Assembly (NCBI GenBank): GCA_009760855.2
Contig: WPIO01000052.1
Span: 436,001-500,000 of the forward strand
Direction: 5' to 3'
DNA length: 64,000 bases
Origin: Cristatella mucedo
Lineage: Eukaryota; Bryozoa; Phylactolaemata; Cristatellidae
Numbering within the stretch: the first letter of the stretch is position 1; every line of letters begins with the position of its first letter. Positions 1-11,260 of this stretch are shown here, piece after piece. The notes beneath the pieces are model-generated. The model saw nothing but the letters and a program-made list of their open reading frames with translations, was not told the origin of the DNA and made no database searches. The position numbers were made by a program, and so were the translations under genes.

Positions 1-178
1 CTAGAGCGCAATGCTCTCGTCGTTCGGCACAATCAGCTGGAGGGTTTTGGCAGCTACCTAGTATTTGAGATGACCAACGATCACATTGGTCCTTGCTACT
101 GTATCAAAGAGTTTGTCTATCACAATAAACACTACATCATGAGCGTATCCAAAAGAGCCGCCATGATAGAAATGGAAA
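1..178 (+). CDS. Host WD40 gene, exon 1 in window (5' partial)
   Basis: This is the first visible exon of a multi-exon gene that begins upstream of the window. Frame 1 is open from base 1 and ends at a consensus donor (GTAAGT, 179-184), leaving one base of a codon (phase 1). The peptide (ending ..SKRAAMIEME) has alternating hydrophobic strands like a beta-propeller blade. The product as a whole looks like the WD40 part of a NACHT/WD-repeat protein (NWD1/NWD2-like). That call rests on the pattern of later exons, because no NACHT domain lies in the window. The exon joins in frame to 1367, since both borders are phase 1. An unseen small exon in the 1.2-kb intron is possible. Confidence 0.6.
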
Positions 179-1366
179 GTAAGTGGCTTCACTTCTGGCT
201 GAGCAGTAGCATGTCCTACTGAGTGTTGCATCTAGTGAACACGAATGCAATCTTGTATATTACTCGTCTTTAGAGTGGTGCTCTGAGGTACCTGGTTCTA
301 ATCTTCAGGCAGTAGGAATTTTGCCGGTCAATGGGTGCTGGACAACGACTGGTGCCACTGAGAGGATCTGGGAAAGACAGCAACTTGAAGGGTGCTGCAA
401 AAAGGCTGTCACTTGGCCGCAGGGTCTTCAGCAGGATGCTTTCTTTCCTGGGAGTACGGTCGTTACAATTACCTCTCTCATCTAATGACCAAACTAGCTG
501 CCAGTAGGTGTATTTTTCACCCCGAGGCAGTCCTCTGATACATGCACCAATAAATAAAGACTACAGGGTATGAACGCCTGTGGGTCAACTGCTTTGCAGC
601 TACTTTCATTGGTCTATCGTCGTCATACACAAGCCTTTTCTCTGCTACCTGCTATGCCGTGGTTCTGCTGCTTAGTCAGTCGCGTTTTTTGCTTACCTGC
701 CTATGTGAAATGTTTTTAGGGAAGCGGTTTTGATACCCATCGGCCATGCATTACCATTGCTAATAACCTCCAACATTGCCACTCTATTGCAATTCTAAAA
801 TTTCACCCTATATGTAAAAATTCAAATCTATTCATGGAATCTTCCCTGCAGCCGTTGCTTCGTGGCTGGTTTATTCAGCGATGTGTACCATGTGGCCTGC
901 CGATAAACATATTTTGCTTACTTTGTATGACTTCTTGCACTATATTTCTACATGCGACAGCTCTGGGAAGTTGTACACATTTAAGTTCTGCAACTACAAG
1001 AACCTTAATTCTTTTTTATTTAACACTTGCATCGAAGGTCCTAAAATAAGTATTATAATTTTGCATACCTTACTGAGAAACTTGCCGTCTTAGAAAAGTG
1101 AGTCTTTTGTGCCGAGTTTCTTGGGCTGGAAGTAGGGAGGTGAAAAGTCCTGTTATCCTAGGCCCAAGCCAACCAGCTGAAGTTAGCCAGAGAATTTGCA
1201 TTGGGCTAAATGGGGGATTTGCTCACTTTGGCCAGTATGAATTGGAGTTGCCTCGGTTTGCACAGCTGCCTTCGACCTGCAGTATATTTTCAAGGTATGT
1301 ATCAGAGAGTAGCTTACTGAGACTCTGTCGTCCTCACTAATAACCTTATGCACTTCTGCTTTTCAG
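179..1366 (+). other. Intron 1, no recognised content
   Basis: This is the spacer between the phase-1 donor at 179 and the acceptor (TTTTCAG) ending at 1366. Short frames around 834-1340 have no recognisable domain and no homology to the flanking blades. No mobile element was recognised here. Confidence 0.5.
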
Positions 1367-1507
1367 GTGGAAACGTATCGGTTCGCTACACTCCACCTCA
1401 GCTTCAAGACGGCGATCATTTTAGCCTTGTGACTGCTACGCAATCAAGCGATCCTGAGTATATTGCTGCTGCTCTGACCCAGATACCGAAAGTCTTTGTA
1501 TTCTCTG
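1367..1507 (+). CDS. Host WD40 gene, exon 2
   Basis: The exon is 141 nt long, entered at a pyrimidine-rich acceptor and left at GTAAGT. It is phase 1 on both sides, so it preserves frame with exons 1 and 3. It encodes a beta-rich stretch including ..GNVSVRYTPPQLQDGDHF.. and ..IPKVFVFS, as expected for propeller strands. The other frame starting at the same acceptor meets a TGA within about 20 codons, which supports the chosen frame. Confidence 0.6.
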
Positions 1508-1689
1508 GTAAGTCTAACCCGACTGCCGAGTGCCTTATACATGCTTCCTGAAACCATGCCCATAAAATGTAATGGTCTAAATTTTAAATGGTCCCAAACG
1601 TGGTTTAGTGGCTTCTAATGCCGAAAACGCAGCACTTGTAACACTATTAGTCTTTGCAGACATGCAACAAAAACCGGTGAAAGAGCACT

Positions 1690-2120
1690 TTTGATGTAGC
1701 ACCTCAAAACTCAGTCTCTTTCTAGGCGCTTTACATTTGCTGCAATGGAAGCACGATCTAGCGGTTAGTGTCAGCATGCTCAATAAACATCAAGAATAAC
1801 CTGGTTAGGGGTGACATGGACAGGGTCAGCATGCATTTATGGTTAGTGGCAGCATGCACTGTGACAGCATGCATAAACAAATAAAGATTGAATAATAGGG
1901 ACCCACTAAATGCAGTGGTAAATAGACGTGTTTTTAGTTTCTGTTTAAATGTGGTCAAGTCAGGAGATGTCGTGATGCAAGTCGGGAGAGAGTTCCAGGC
2001 TTCGAGAGCATACGAACTAGAGGAACAGTCTCCTAAGGATTTGAGGTTCGTACGAGTTATAGTTAAACAGCTCGATTCAAAAAAGCAGTTGGTACGATGC
2101 TTAGCCTGGTGGGAGAGTAG
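1690..2120 (-). mobile_element. LINE family A, 3'-end relic
   Basis: The plus strand carries the complement of the family A 3' terminus (CTAGGCGCTTTACATTTGC at about 1723). It continues through the GGGGTGACATGCAC and GGTCAGCATGCA motifs and the region encoding the RT C-terminal tail. The copy is interrupted and diverged and lies in intron 2, antisense to the host gene. There is no intact frame. Confidence 0.7.
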
Positions 2121-2517
2121 AACTGATAAACTAAAATATCTACAAATAAAAATTTACCGATCTCAGCCTTATTTACATACTAGCTTGTTGAATCTTGATA
2201 GGTTGAACCTTGGTAGATCACATACGAAGATGAAATGACATATACCGTGGCTGGATGGATGTAGCCTTCAAGCCCCCTTATCTAAGTCCATGCTGTTGTG
2301 ACCGAAAATGCTCCCAGGCAGAGCAAAAGCAGTGGGTCTTTGGAAGGCTGTTTCGTGCCGTTTACTTGAGGGCCCATAGCCTGTTAACCTAATAGTTCCG
2401 AATGACAAGCGACAGTAAAGCAGTAGCTTTAATTGCTTTGCTCTCGGATGACCTGTCAAGTGGCATGGCAAACCACAGGTTCGGTGATCAGTTTGCAATG
2501 GATGAACTTCGTTTCAG

Positions 2518-2807
2518 TGAAACGACAGGAATGCACCGGAAGCTTCGACTGCCGAAAGGTCAAGGGATTCGAAGAGTTTCTCATCAGTGACATACTGGCA
2601 TTCCGAGAAAGTAATAAGGAGATGGTCGTGGTGTGGGGAGTTGGCTTGCATGGGTTCCTTCTTTACAGTCTTCAGGAGTGCGATTTGCTTCATCACTACT
2701 GCACCGACAGTCGTATATCAATGGTTTTAAACAACGGAGGCAATTTCGTCGTGGTGCAGCCAGGCCATCTTCGTCGCGTGGCCATTACCTACAGTAGAAA
2801 AGTTATG
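2518..2807 (+). CDS. Host WD40 gene, exon 3
   Basis: This 290-nt exon runs from the acceptor GTTTCAG (ending 2517) to the donor GTAAGG (2808). It enters in phase 1 and leaves in phase 0. The peptide contains ..EFLISDILAFRESNKEMVVVWGVGLH.., which matches blade strands ending in a VVVWG-type WD strand, and a second blade-like stretch ..ISMVLNNGGNFVVVQPGHL... Entry and exit phases agree exactly with exons 2 and 4, which is strong internal support. Confidence 0.65.
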
Positions 2808-2924
2808 GTAAGGCGTTGGCTTGATTGTACCCTTGGCTTTAACTTCGCTTTTTCCTCTCTACTACTGATTTGTGGTCTCGCGTTTGGGGCCCTGTGCTAT
2901 ATCACCGTAACTAAGTCTATATTA

Positions 2925-2990
2925 CAAAACTCTCCTGCATAACACCCACATAGTCTTTATGGCTTTGGGGAGTTACAGACTGAGATGCAT
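2925..2990 (+). mobile_element. LINE family B, 3'-terminal fragment
   Basis: The stretch AACACCCACATAGTCTTTATGGC and the following GAGTTACAGAC..GAGATGCATACAT match the 3' end of the family B copy at 9,300-9,395 and the minus-strand copies at 10,640, 24,100 and 59,730. It sits just downstream of exon 3 and abuts a family A 3' end. Confidence 0.65.
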
Positions 2991-2991
2991 A

Positions 2992-3925
2992 CATATAATA
3001 TACAATAATATAATATTGCACTTGATAAAGCGCCCTCAAAGAACTTAATCTCTTTCTAGGTGCTTTACATTTGCTGCAAAGTGATACGCAATAGAATAGT
3101 AAGTAAAATCATGCTTGAAAAACAAACAAATTGAATAACATGGTTAGGGGTTACATGCACTGGGTCAGCATGCAAATGTGGTTAGTGGCAGCATGAACAG
3201 TGTCAGCACACATAAGCACATCGAGGACGAATCACAAGGACCCACTAAACGCTCTCCTAAATAGGTATGTTTTTAAGTTTCTTTTAAATGTGGTCAGGTC
3301 AGGGGATGTTCTGATGCAGGTCGGGAGGGAGTTCCAGGCTGTGGGAGCATACGAGCTAAATGCACGGTCTCCAAAGGATTTAAGGTTTGTACGAGGTATT
3401 TGTAGACTGTTGGATTCCGAAAAGCGGGTGGTACGATGCTTTGCCTGATGGGGTAGTATATCTGAAAGATAGGCTGGAGCCATAGAATGAAGAGACCTAA
3501 AAGTGAGCGACAAAACCTTGAAGTCAATCCGTTGCTTGACTGGTAACCAGTGCAGGTCGGCGAGAAGTGGAGTAATGTGGCAACTGCGACGCTCACGACA
3601 GACAAGCCTAGCTGCAGAGTTTTGCACCAGCTGCAATCGCCTGATCGCACATGCTGGTAGGCCAGTAAGCAGTGAGTTGCAGAAGTCGAGACGAGATGTC
3701 ACGAATGCATGGACCAGGTTAGTGGCAGCATGTGTGCTGACACTGTGCATGCTGCCACTAACCACATTTGCATGCTGACCCTGTGCATGTCACCCCTAAC
3801 CATGTTATTCATTTCGTTTGTTTTTCAAGCATGATTTTACTTACCATTCAATTGCATTTCACTTTACAGCAAATGTAAAGCGCCTAGAGAGAGATTAAGT
3901 TCTCTGAGGGCGCTTTATCAAGTGA

Positions 3926-3957
<32 letters not shown>
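2992..3957. mobile_element. LINE family A head-to-head pair
   Basis: The left part (about 2,992-3,730) is a minus-strand family A copy with its AT-rich tail at the left. It encodes the RT C-terminal and thumb region on the minus strand (3,232-3,765, 177 aa open, with LHWLPVKQRIDFKVLSLTF and AWNSLPTCIRTSPDLT). The right part (about 3,725-3,957) is a plus-strand 3' end finishing in nine ATT units. Both truncated 5' ends meet near 3,725 and both tails point outwards. The pair lies in intron 3. Confidence 0.8.
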
Positions 3958-3974
3958 GCTGTGTGCTGTTTCAG

Positions 3975-4181
3975 GTACAGGTGGAAACTTTACATAACAG
4001 GCAACGCAACGCTCTGCCCAGCAATCTGTTAATCACTGCCAAGCACTTCTCCCGCGACCTACTGGCTCTGGCCACATCCGATCACAAACTTTTATTGTGG
4101 GGCGGCAGCGAAGTTTCGGAAAAACCCGGCTGCAGACTGATTCTGGATTCGCCTGCTCACTGTCTGACTTGCAGAATGGCT
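3975..4181 (+). CDS. Host WD40 gene, exon 4
   Basis: The exon is 207 nt long, with acceptor TGTTTCAG ending at 3974 and donor GTAAGC at 4182, and phase 0 on both sides. The peptide contains ..DLLALATSDHKLLLWGGSEV.., a classic WD-repeat strand pattern (LALATSDHKLLLWG), followed by ..CRLILDSPAHCLTC... It begins only 17 bases after the ATT tail of a LINE copy, so that insertion ends right at the polypyrimidine tract. Confidence 0.7.
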
Positions 4182-4479
4182 GTAAGCAAGCTGCAGTTTG
4201 CAATTACACCGCATGATGAAGCAGATTTCATCTGTTATGCTGTTTGATATAGATGTTATCGGCATTGTTTTTACGTTTTCTTTGCTGCCATTCCTTATAT
4301 AATGAAGGACTAACTACTGATTATTGTAGATTGCACTGTGATTCAACAATTCTCACTGCCTCTTGCCATAGAGTGCAACAGTAGCTTCTTTCATATGCAA
4401 TGTATAGATCAGTTGGACTTGACCGACCAAGTATTTGTTTGACCAAGACTTTAATTCTTGCTTGTTTATAAAGGGATAC

Positions 4480-5225
4480 CACATCTAAATTGGTCCATAC
4501 ATTTGTGAAATCCCGTCTTGACTTCTGCAACTCTCTGCTTGCTGGCCTACCGGCATGTGCAATCAGGCGCTTACAGCTGGTGCAAAACTCTGCAGCTAGT
4601 CTCACCTGTCTTGAGCATCCCAGTTGCCACACCCACCACTTTTCGCCGACCTGCAGCAGCTCTCAGTCAGCAATGCATCGACTTCAAGGTTTTGTCACTC
4701 ACTTTTAGGTTCTTTAATTCAATTGCTCCTGCCTACCAATCAGATTTACTCCCCCACCAGGCTTAGCACCATACCACCTGCTTTTCAGAATCTAACTGTT
4801 CACCTATACCTCGTACGAATCTCAAATCATCTGAAGACCCCGCCTTTAGTTCGAATGCTACCAAAGCCTGGAACTCACTCCCGAATTGTGTCACAACATC
4901 TCCTGACTTGACTAAATTACAAAGAAAAAATTAATAATTAATTTTTAAAAAATTAAAAAGAAACTGAAAACGCATCTATTTATCAAGCCATTTAGTGGGT
5001 ACCTTTGATTCTTCCTTCGTGTGCTCATGCATGTTGACACTGTGCATACTGCCACTATAACCATACTTGCAAGCTGACCCTGTTCTAACATGCTTTTCTT
5101 GTTGTTTATTAAGCATGCTACCACTAACTATTTGAAAGTGCCTCCTTTACAGCAATCGTGTGCCTAGAAAGCGATTGAGTTCTCTGAGGGTGCTAAGTCA
5201 AATGTATTATTATTATTATTATTAT
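4480..5225 (+). mobile_element. LINE family A, 5'-truncated copy
   Basis: The plus-strand copy begins inside the RT coding region (FCNSLLAGLPACAIRRLQLV) and has several frameshifts. It ends with the hairpin region and an ATTATTATT tail at 5,208-5,225. It contains a short internal AT-rich expansion at about 4,920-4,965. It lies in intron 4. Confidence 0.75.
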
Positions 5226-6229
5226 CTTCGTAGCCGTTAATATCTTTGCAGTTGGCAACGAAATTAAAGCGGCTTTTTGTAACTATGTCAGCTGAGTCGC
5301 CGAGCGATCACCACCAGAAAGTGGAGCATATAAGCAAAGCCGTATAAATGCACAAGATGCCAGTCTGTGTATAGCAACATTCATAGATGTCGGTTGGCTG
5401 TAGCATGTCTGGCTTGCAGGGAGAGCCACGATTGTAGGATAGGGCATTCGAGTGAATGGTAATGAGCAAGCCTGGCACTAGACGTATTTGGCCGATAATC
5501 AAGCGCCAGGCAACATTAAGTAGTGGAGCTGCTTCCAATGCAAGGCGTCAGGTCGTGCCAGCCAGAGAAACTTCCCCGAACAGAAACGAGTGGTTTGTGG
5601 TTTCGTGTTATAACGAAAGTTGACCAATGCATAATGGCCACAAAACTATGCTGGGGCAACGTCTTATAGGTGTGGTAGAGCAGTTGACGTCATTTTCTGA
5701 ATTTAAGTTGACGTAACTTAATAGGCGAGTCCAGTGGTCGTTTCGCGTTGCCGCATCCTCGATCAGTTCGTCACCAGTAGCCGAAGCACGTGTTCGTGAT
5801 AGAGTACAAAATATGGTCAGGCTATAGACCATTTATTAGCCACCATAGGAGATGAAAGGGAGTGGGCATCAGGCAGCCAGATGAGGTAGCCGATGGCAAG
5901 CAGAGATGAGAGCACCCACTTCGCTGAGGCTTCGAACGGCTAGGAAAAACCAGAACGTCCTTTGTTTTGACCAGAGTGGATTTGGGTCGTACTCGGCTGA
6001 CCTAGAGTGAGCTGGCATCATTGATGGGCAAACACTTAAGTTGTGTACAAGTGCAGCTGGACTGACATTGTAAGGGGGCAGGCCGTCCGGTAGCTAGTGG
6101 ATGCTACAGCTGACCTCATATACTCTAATACCCTGACTACTGCAGCTCTCGAAAGCAATCAAGAGCTCATGTAACTCGATAGAACAAATCGATGTCATCA
6201 ATGTCGGGCATTTGTACGAGAGACAGGAC
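5226..6229. other. Intron 4 segment without recognised features
   Basis: I see no exon, RNA gene or recognisable element here. Short minus-strand frames at 5,308-5,538 and 5,608-5,832 show no domain that I can name. Confidence 0.4.
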
Positions 6230-6590
6230 GAGATTTACCAGTTTCACATTATTTGTGGTCGGCTTTTGAAGAAGTGACCGAAACAGCCATTTTCAGACAT
6301 GTGGGAAATTCACTGTTATCCAGCGAATTATTGGTCATGGTCAGCATCAACCTCCATGGGCGATCTATCGTTACAGGGCCTTGAGGACAAGTTGTCTTTT
6401 TTATCCTGGGATACAAGTTTAGCAACGAGTTCAGTGGATCCAGACGTGATAGAGAAGAACAGAGAGCAGGCTGATTTGGATTTAATGGCAGGGGTGGCAA
6501 TGAGTGGATGGAGTCCCTAATCCATTGTTTCTTACTTGCGAATTTTGGGTTAGCACTTGCTATTGGGGTCACGGGATATTGTGTCTCTGC
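6230..6590 (-). mobile_element. LINE family A, RT N-terminal fragment
   Basis: The minus-strand frame 6,249-6,572 includes NNSLDNSEFPTCLKMAV, the loop before RT motif 1 that is typical of CR1/L2/Jockey-type RTs (..SL.tG.FP..lK.A...). On the plus strand it matches the GGCCTTGAGGACAAGTTGTC region seen again at 16,470. It is an isolated internal fragment. Confidence 0.55.
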
Positions 6591-7079
6591 ATGAGCAGTT
6601 TCGGCGATAGTCGATTTTTCAAGTTATTGATATGTAATTTGACTTGTTTCCAATTAATTTAGGTATATATGTTCTTCTTTAATTCAGGAACCACTAATCA
6701 TATCAAGCGCAATCATAATCTAACCGATTTAGCATGCATGAATTTCACTGCTGTGCTTTTACTGAAGTCGGAGAGCCAGCGAGCAGGCTGTGCTTTGCAT
6801 GCAATTCTAAAACCTCAGTTGGAGTAAAACATGCAAAAGCGTCGGCAGAATTTTGAATGTTCAAAAATGGAGTAAAATATTTCACATTTGCTATCAAAAG
6901 TCGGCTTTAAAGTCATTTAGGATGTCGGAAGGGTGTGTGTCCAGCATTTTTCCACGAAGCTGAAAACGTTTGAGGAGTATGGCGTATGCTAAAGGCCTAC
7001 CCTTCAAAATCCATTCAGAAAGGGTCTTAAGCTCCTTTGAATGTAATGATATTGCAACTTTTTTTATTTTAATCATTCA
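6591..7079. other. Intron 4 segment, nothing recognised
   Basis: No supported feature. The short minus-strand frame at 6,894-7,076 has no recognisable domain. Confidence 0.3.
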
Positions 7080-7129
7080 ATTTAACTTCCATTTTTACTC
7101 TCAAGACTTGTCAAAGTCAGTGGCAAGGT

Positions 7130-9400
7130 GCTCAACGATCACCACATAGAAATATCTTTCCAGGCTCGGTAAAAAAAAAGTCTTCGCACAATTCGGAGAT
7201 TCCTATGCAGCATGGTGTATCGATTGGCAGACTGCTGTAGACCTTCGTAAATGGAAAGATGTCTGGAGCAACTTTTAAAACGGCGGTTCACCTGAAAATG
7301 CACCGTGTTAAGTGCAGGCTTGAAAGTCTTCATCTTAAGAAATCGGGATCTGATATAGATCAAATCAATTTTAAATTTCCTTCGAGTTTACACCCGGAAG
7401 CTTCAAAAAGCCAGGGCTTCTTTTTTCATTCGAAAACTGAAATCCTGCCAGTCAGACCCAAAACAGATTTATAATACGGTAAACAATATACTCGCCAATG
7501 CTGAGTGATTCGACTCCCCAGATTTTCACGGCTCAGCCGTAAAGTTTAAAAAAAAATTCTTTACTGAAAAAATTGGGCATGTTCGTGCCTCCATAAAGCC
7601 CCCTCCGGGTAAAGCACTTGCAGAATCGCGACGTGTGACCTTCCATAAAAGATTTTCCGAGATTTCTGAATGCTCGTGGCTACCTTAATAAGGTCTACTA
7701 AAAAGAGCTCGTCTTTTGAAGGCTGGCAGACCCATTAACCTCTGCCATAACCGAGATTGTTAGTGCTTCTTTGGAAAAAGGGGTCGTACCCAAGTCCTTC
7801 AAATTGTCAAGCGTTAGACCGATACTTAAAAAGTCTGGATTAGATACCGAGGTCCATGCAAACTATCGCCAACTTCCTCTTTTTCCTTTTTGTCCAAGAC
7901 TCCTGAAAAAGTATCGTTAAGCAGCTGGTTGTTCATATTGAAAATATTTAAATTTCAGAAACATTTCAATCGGAGTTCAAGAGGCAGCACTCCACTGAAA
8001 TTGCTCTCCTCCGTGTTAACGATGATATCCTACGCGGCAACCATGGCGGGACTGTCACTACCCTAGCTCTGCTAGATCCATCAGCTGCCTTCGACACCAG
8101 TAATCACGATGTTCTACTTGAATTATTGAGAACAGCAATCAGTCTGGTAGACGGGGCTCTGGCTTGGTTTAAATCGTACTAGTCTGATCGTGTTCAATCC
8201 GTGTCATGTGGGGGTCAGGTCTCATCCACCAGACCAGCGGAGTCCCTCGGGAGTCTGTCCTCTGTCCGTAGCTATTCTCCATTTGTACTCGACCTCTATG
8301 AAACATTATTCGGGCCCAAGGAATACGATATCACTTTTATGCCGACGATGCGCAGCTGTATTTGTCATATAAACCGTCGGAATCTGGTGCAGCAACTGAT
8401 AAACTGAATGCTTTCCTTGTCGAAATTCGATCCCTCATGTCGGAAAAGTTCTTGAAAGTGAATGACGATAAAACTGAACTGCTCTTCATAGGACACCTTA
8501 AGCTTGTGGCTGGATTAGAATGCTTTGCCCTCGTAGTAGGTGATGCTATTGTGCGACCATCACCATGTGCTCGATATTCATGTGTCGTTTTCGACAGCTG
8601 CCTAAATTTTAAACGGTTTATTCAGAAGAATGCTTCTACAGCTTGTCATCAGTTCTGACCCCTATCTAACATTAGAAGTTGTCTTCCACGGTGGTTTGCA
8701 AAAAATTAACTAGCTCCATAGTTCTGTCTCGGCTTGATTATTGTAATTCCCTTTTGGCTGGGCTACCAAAACAAGCAACTATGCCACTGCAAATGGCTAT
8801 AAATATGGCTGCTAGGCTAGTTTACAAATCCCAGAGGTTTGATCGTGTATCTCCTTTGCTAAAACAGCTAGGATGGCTGCCGGTTGATCAAGGGATACAG
8901 AGCAAAGTTCTTAAGCTGACCCATAAGGCCTGCCACTGCTTGGCTCCTTCATATTTAGCTGAACTGCTACACCAGTTTCAGCCTCCTCGTGCCCTCAGGT
9001 ACTTTCCGGACAATAAATTAGCTGCTCCATTCCCTAGCTTAAAGAACGTTGGCGACAGAAGCTTTAGATCTGCAGGTCCTAGACTGTGGAACTCGCTTCC
9101 ACAATTTTTATGCAACGACAACTACTCTACTGCTGCCGGCTATGACACATCTTTTCCAGCAGTCTTGAACTGCTACTTCCATGCTACTCACTACCTCATC
9201 GGCTCTCCTGACTATGCCATGCTTCCCTCCTGTTTGTTGCATGAGATGAAGACTGTTTGCCACCGAATGCCTACCGAAAGCTGCTTAGGCTGTGATTTCA
9301 CCATACAAAACTCTCATAGGAAACACCCAGATAGTCTTTATGGCTTTGTAGAGTTACAGACGGAAATACATTACAAAAGCCTGTTCGCATGATGCAGCCT
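7130..9400 (+). mobile_element. LINE family B, longest copy (decayed RT)
   Basis: This is a plus-strand non-LTR element. About 7,259-7,470 carries the endonuclease-to-RT linker pattern (KMHRVKCRLESLHLKKSG). About 7,560 has FFTEKIGHVRASI, and about 8,060-8,110 holds the RT core around a LDLSAAFDT-like motif (here read as LLDPSAAFDTSNHD). About 8,362-8,658 carries the ..FLKVNDDKTELLFIGH.. block. An open 237-aa frame at 8,679-9,392 covers the thumb and C-terminal part (LSRLDYCNSLLAGLPKQA). Many frameshifts and stops in the first kilobase of RT show it is dead. The 3' end (GAGTTACAGACGGAAATACATTAC) defines the family. Confidence 0.75.
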
Positions 9401-9889
9401 TCTAGAAATCGTAGCAATCATGCATACCATTAACGAGCTCGTCTGGCAGCCTCTGTAGCCCCTGTTAAATAAATCATGGTAGCCCAACCATCATCCTATG
9501 ATGGTTTTGCTGTCTATAGCTAGAAGCCCGATTGTGCTTGTTCTTAAGAAACTGAGTCTTACCCCATGTTTAAGGGGCTCACACTTCTCGACTCAAGTCG
9601 TATGTTCTAGTCATGTAGCAATCCATCACCTATCGTGCAATGCAACTTGGTGAGAGCAACTAAATGCTATCGATACCGGCTGCATCAACGACCTTTGCAC
9701 TTGAATGGCCGTTTTCTTCCAGTAACTCAGGAAGCTTTGTGACATCAGTCGGGAGTCAGCTAACAAGCTTTGGGGTATGCGGACTAAACGCATGTTCTTA
9801 AAAGAATTGTATGTCGGTTCAAGTAACAGCAAAGCAACTTGAGTCAGAAGAGCAGTGGCAGTAGGCCTAGTATAGTGGCTCTGCAGCTC
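9401..9889. other. Intron 4 segment, nothing recognised
   Basis: No supported gene or repeat match within the window. Confidence 0.3.
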
Positions 9890-10290
9890 TGGCTATTGGC
9901 TAGTTGCTCTGATAAGTAGGCTGGAGCAAGAGAATGAATGCCTATGACATTGAATGACACAAACTTGAAGCCGATAGAGGCTGCTGGATAAAGCTGCTAG
10001 ATGAGAACCCGGTGCAGCTCGGCGAGAAGTGTTGAGGTGTGGCAACTGCACCGCTTTCGACAGACAAACCTGGCTGTAGAGTTGTGTTCCAACTGGAAGC
10101 ACCTAATTGTATGGGCAGGGAGACCTGCAAGAAATGATTTAATGAATTCTTGAAGTGATGTTACAAAAGTATGGACCAACTAGATCTATAATCCCAATCT
10201 ATGCCGGCCCGAGTATCTACACTGCTTCGTTGCTGAAAGTAGGCATACTTGACTGTGTAATTAATTTAGTAGTCTAGTGCAAGGTCAATT
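9890..10290 (-). mobile_element. LINE family A, old RT fragment
   Basis: The minus-strand frames at 9,893-10,179 include LPAHTIRCFQLEHNSTARFV and CSCHTSTLLAELHRV, diverged versions of the family A thumb region. The plus strand from 10,200 to 10,290 matches the segment that precedes it in other copies. A short DDKTNVIVIGK-like stretch appears on the opposite strand at about 10,390-10,440, so the copy is rearranged. Confidence 0.6.
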
Positions 10291-10470
10291 TGGAGCAATA
10301 TGCCTACATTTCGTTCATATGCTCCAGATGTGCTGGTAGAGTTGATTTTAATCACTGAGATTTCTCATTGATGTGTAAGATGATAAGACCAACGTAATAG
10401 TTATAGGCAAATCGTGTCCCATTAAGATGGAAGTCATCACTCTTGAGGTAAACAAAAGTGAAAGCAAAGG

Positions 10471-10605
10471 TTAGCTGTTTCAGCAGCCTCATTTATATAG
10501 CTGCAGGAGAGCTGTAGTGGTAATCACTAGGGCCTTCAGTGAGCAAAAAGAATCCACAGCTGCAGGGCTCAAATCGGTAGGCTGTGTCCTAGGCTAAGAC
10601 CTGCA
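10471..10605 (-). mobile_element. SINE-1, diverged partial copy
   Basis: The plus strand starts TAGCTGTTTCAGCAGCCTC..ATATAGC, the complement of the SINE-1 3' part. It ends with GGGCTCAAATCGG, a degenerate B box in the complement. It is only partly alignable by eye to the intact copies at 29,376, 41,414 and 51,364. Confidence 0.45.
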
Positions 10606-10639
10606 GCCAATTGATTCCATAGCATCAATCCAACTTTTT

Positions 10640-10935
10640 CTGTCTTTAATTTGGACGTAATGTAATGTAATGTATCTCCATCTGTAACTCCACAAGGTCA
10701 TAAAGACCATGTGGGTGTTACGCAGGAGAGTTTTGTATAGCGCACTCACAGCCTAAGCGGCTTTCGGTACGCATTCGGTAGCCAACAGACTTCGTCTCAC
10801 GCAACAAAGAGAAAGTGGGAAGCATAGCAGAGTCAGGAGAGCAGTTGAGGTAGTGAGTAGCATAGAAGTAGCAGCTCAGGACCGCTGAAAAGGATGTGCC
10901 ATAGTCGGCAGTAGGAGAGTAGCTGTCGTGACGTA
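10640..10935 (-). mobile_element. LINE family B, 3'-end copy
   Basis: TAATGTAATGTATCTCCATC, then ACTCCACAAGG and GTGGGTGTTACGC, mark the complement of the family B 3' terminus. It runs into the C-terminal coding part (ATTCGGTAGCCAACAGAC..). The copy is nearly the same as 59,715-59,970. It is 5'-truncated near 10,935, where a plus-strand family A relic begins. Confidence 0.75.
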
Positions 10936-10979
10936 CTCTTACAAAAGACTTGTCATGGTGCATTGCATGATGACTATGC

Positions 10980-11260
10980 CTTCATTGGAGTCAGTCTACT
11001 TGCAGGTGAGGAACATTGCCAATATCAGACTCTGCTTTGACAAGAAGACAGCAGCCAAACTAATTAATGCGTGTGCCGTTCTTCGTCAGCAACTTGGGTG
11101 TTCAGTCGTCAATCCCACATGCCGTCATGCTGGTACATCACACCACTTCAGTCTGAGCTTAACTGGCTCTTTATTTAGCACCGAGTCGACTTCAATCAAA
11201 TCCAATTCACTTCGAATCCTCTCTATAGCTTAGAGGTCACTTCACTAATTTGTAGTAGCC
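10980..11260 (+). mobile_element. LINE family A-like relic
   Basis: The plus-strand frame 10,928-11,233 contains YLQVRNIANIRLCFDKKTAA, equivalent to YFQLHNIAKIRACSDKDTT of the intact RT at 32,451-33,224. Downstream, HHFSLSLTGSLFSTEST is a decayed match to the LADLHWLPVKQRID block. It abuts the family B copy head to head. Confidence 0.5.

Noticed and set aside
3232-3765. Long minus-strand frame as a host gene
   Set aside because: It is the RT C-terminal region of LINE family A, repeated in many copies.
5608-5832. Minus-strand frame in intron 4 as a gene
   Set aside because: No start context, domain or repeat match supports it.
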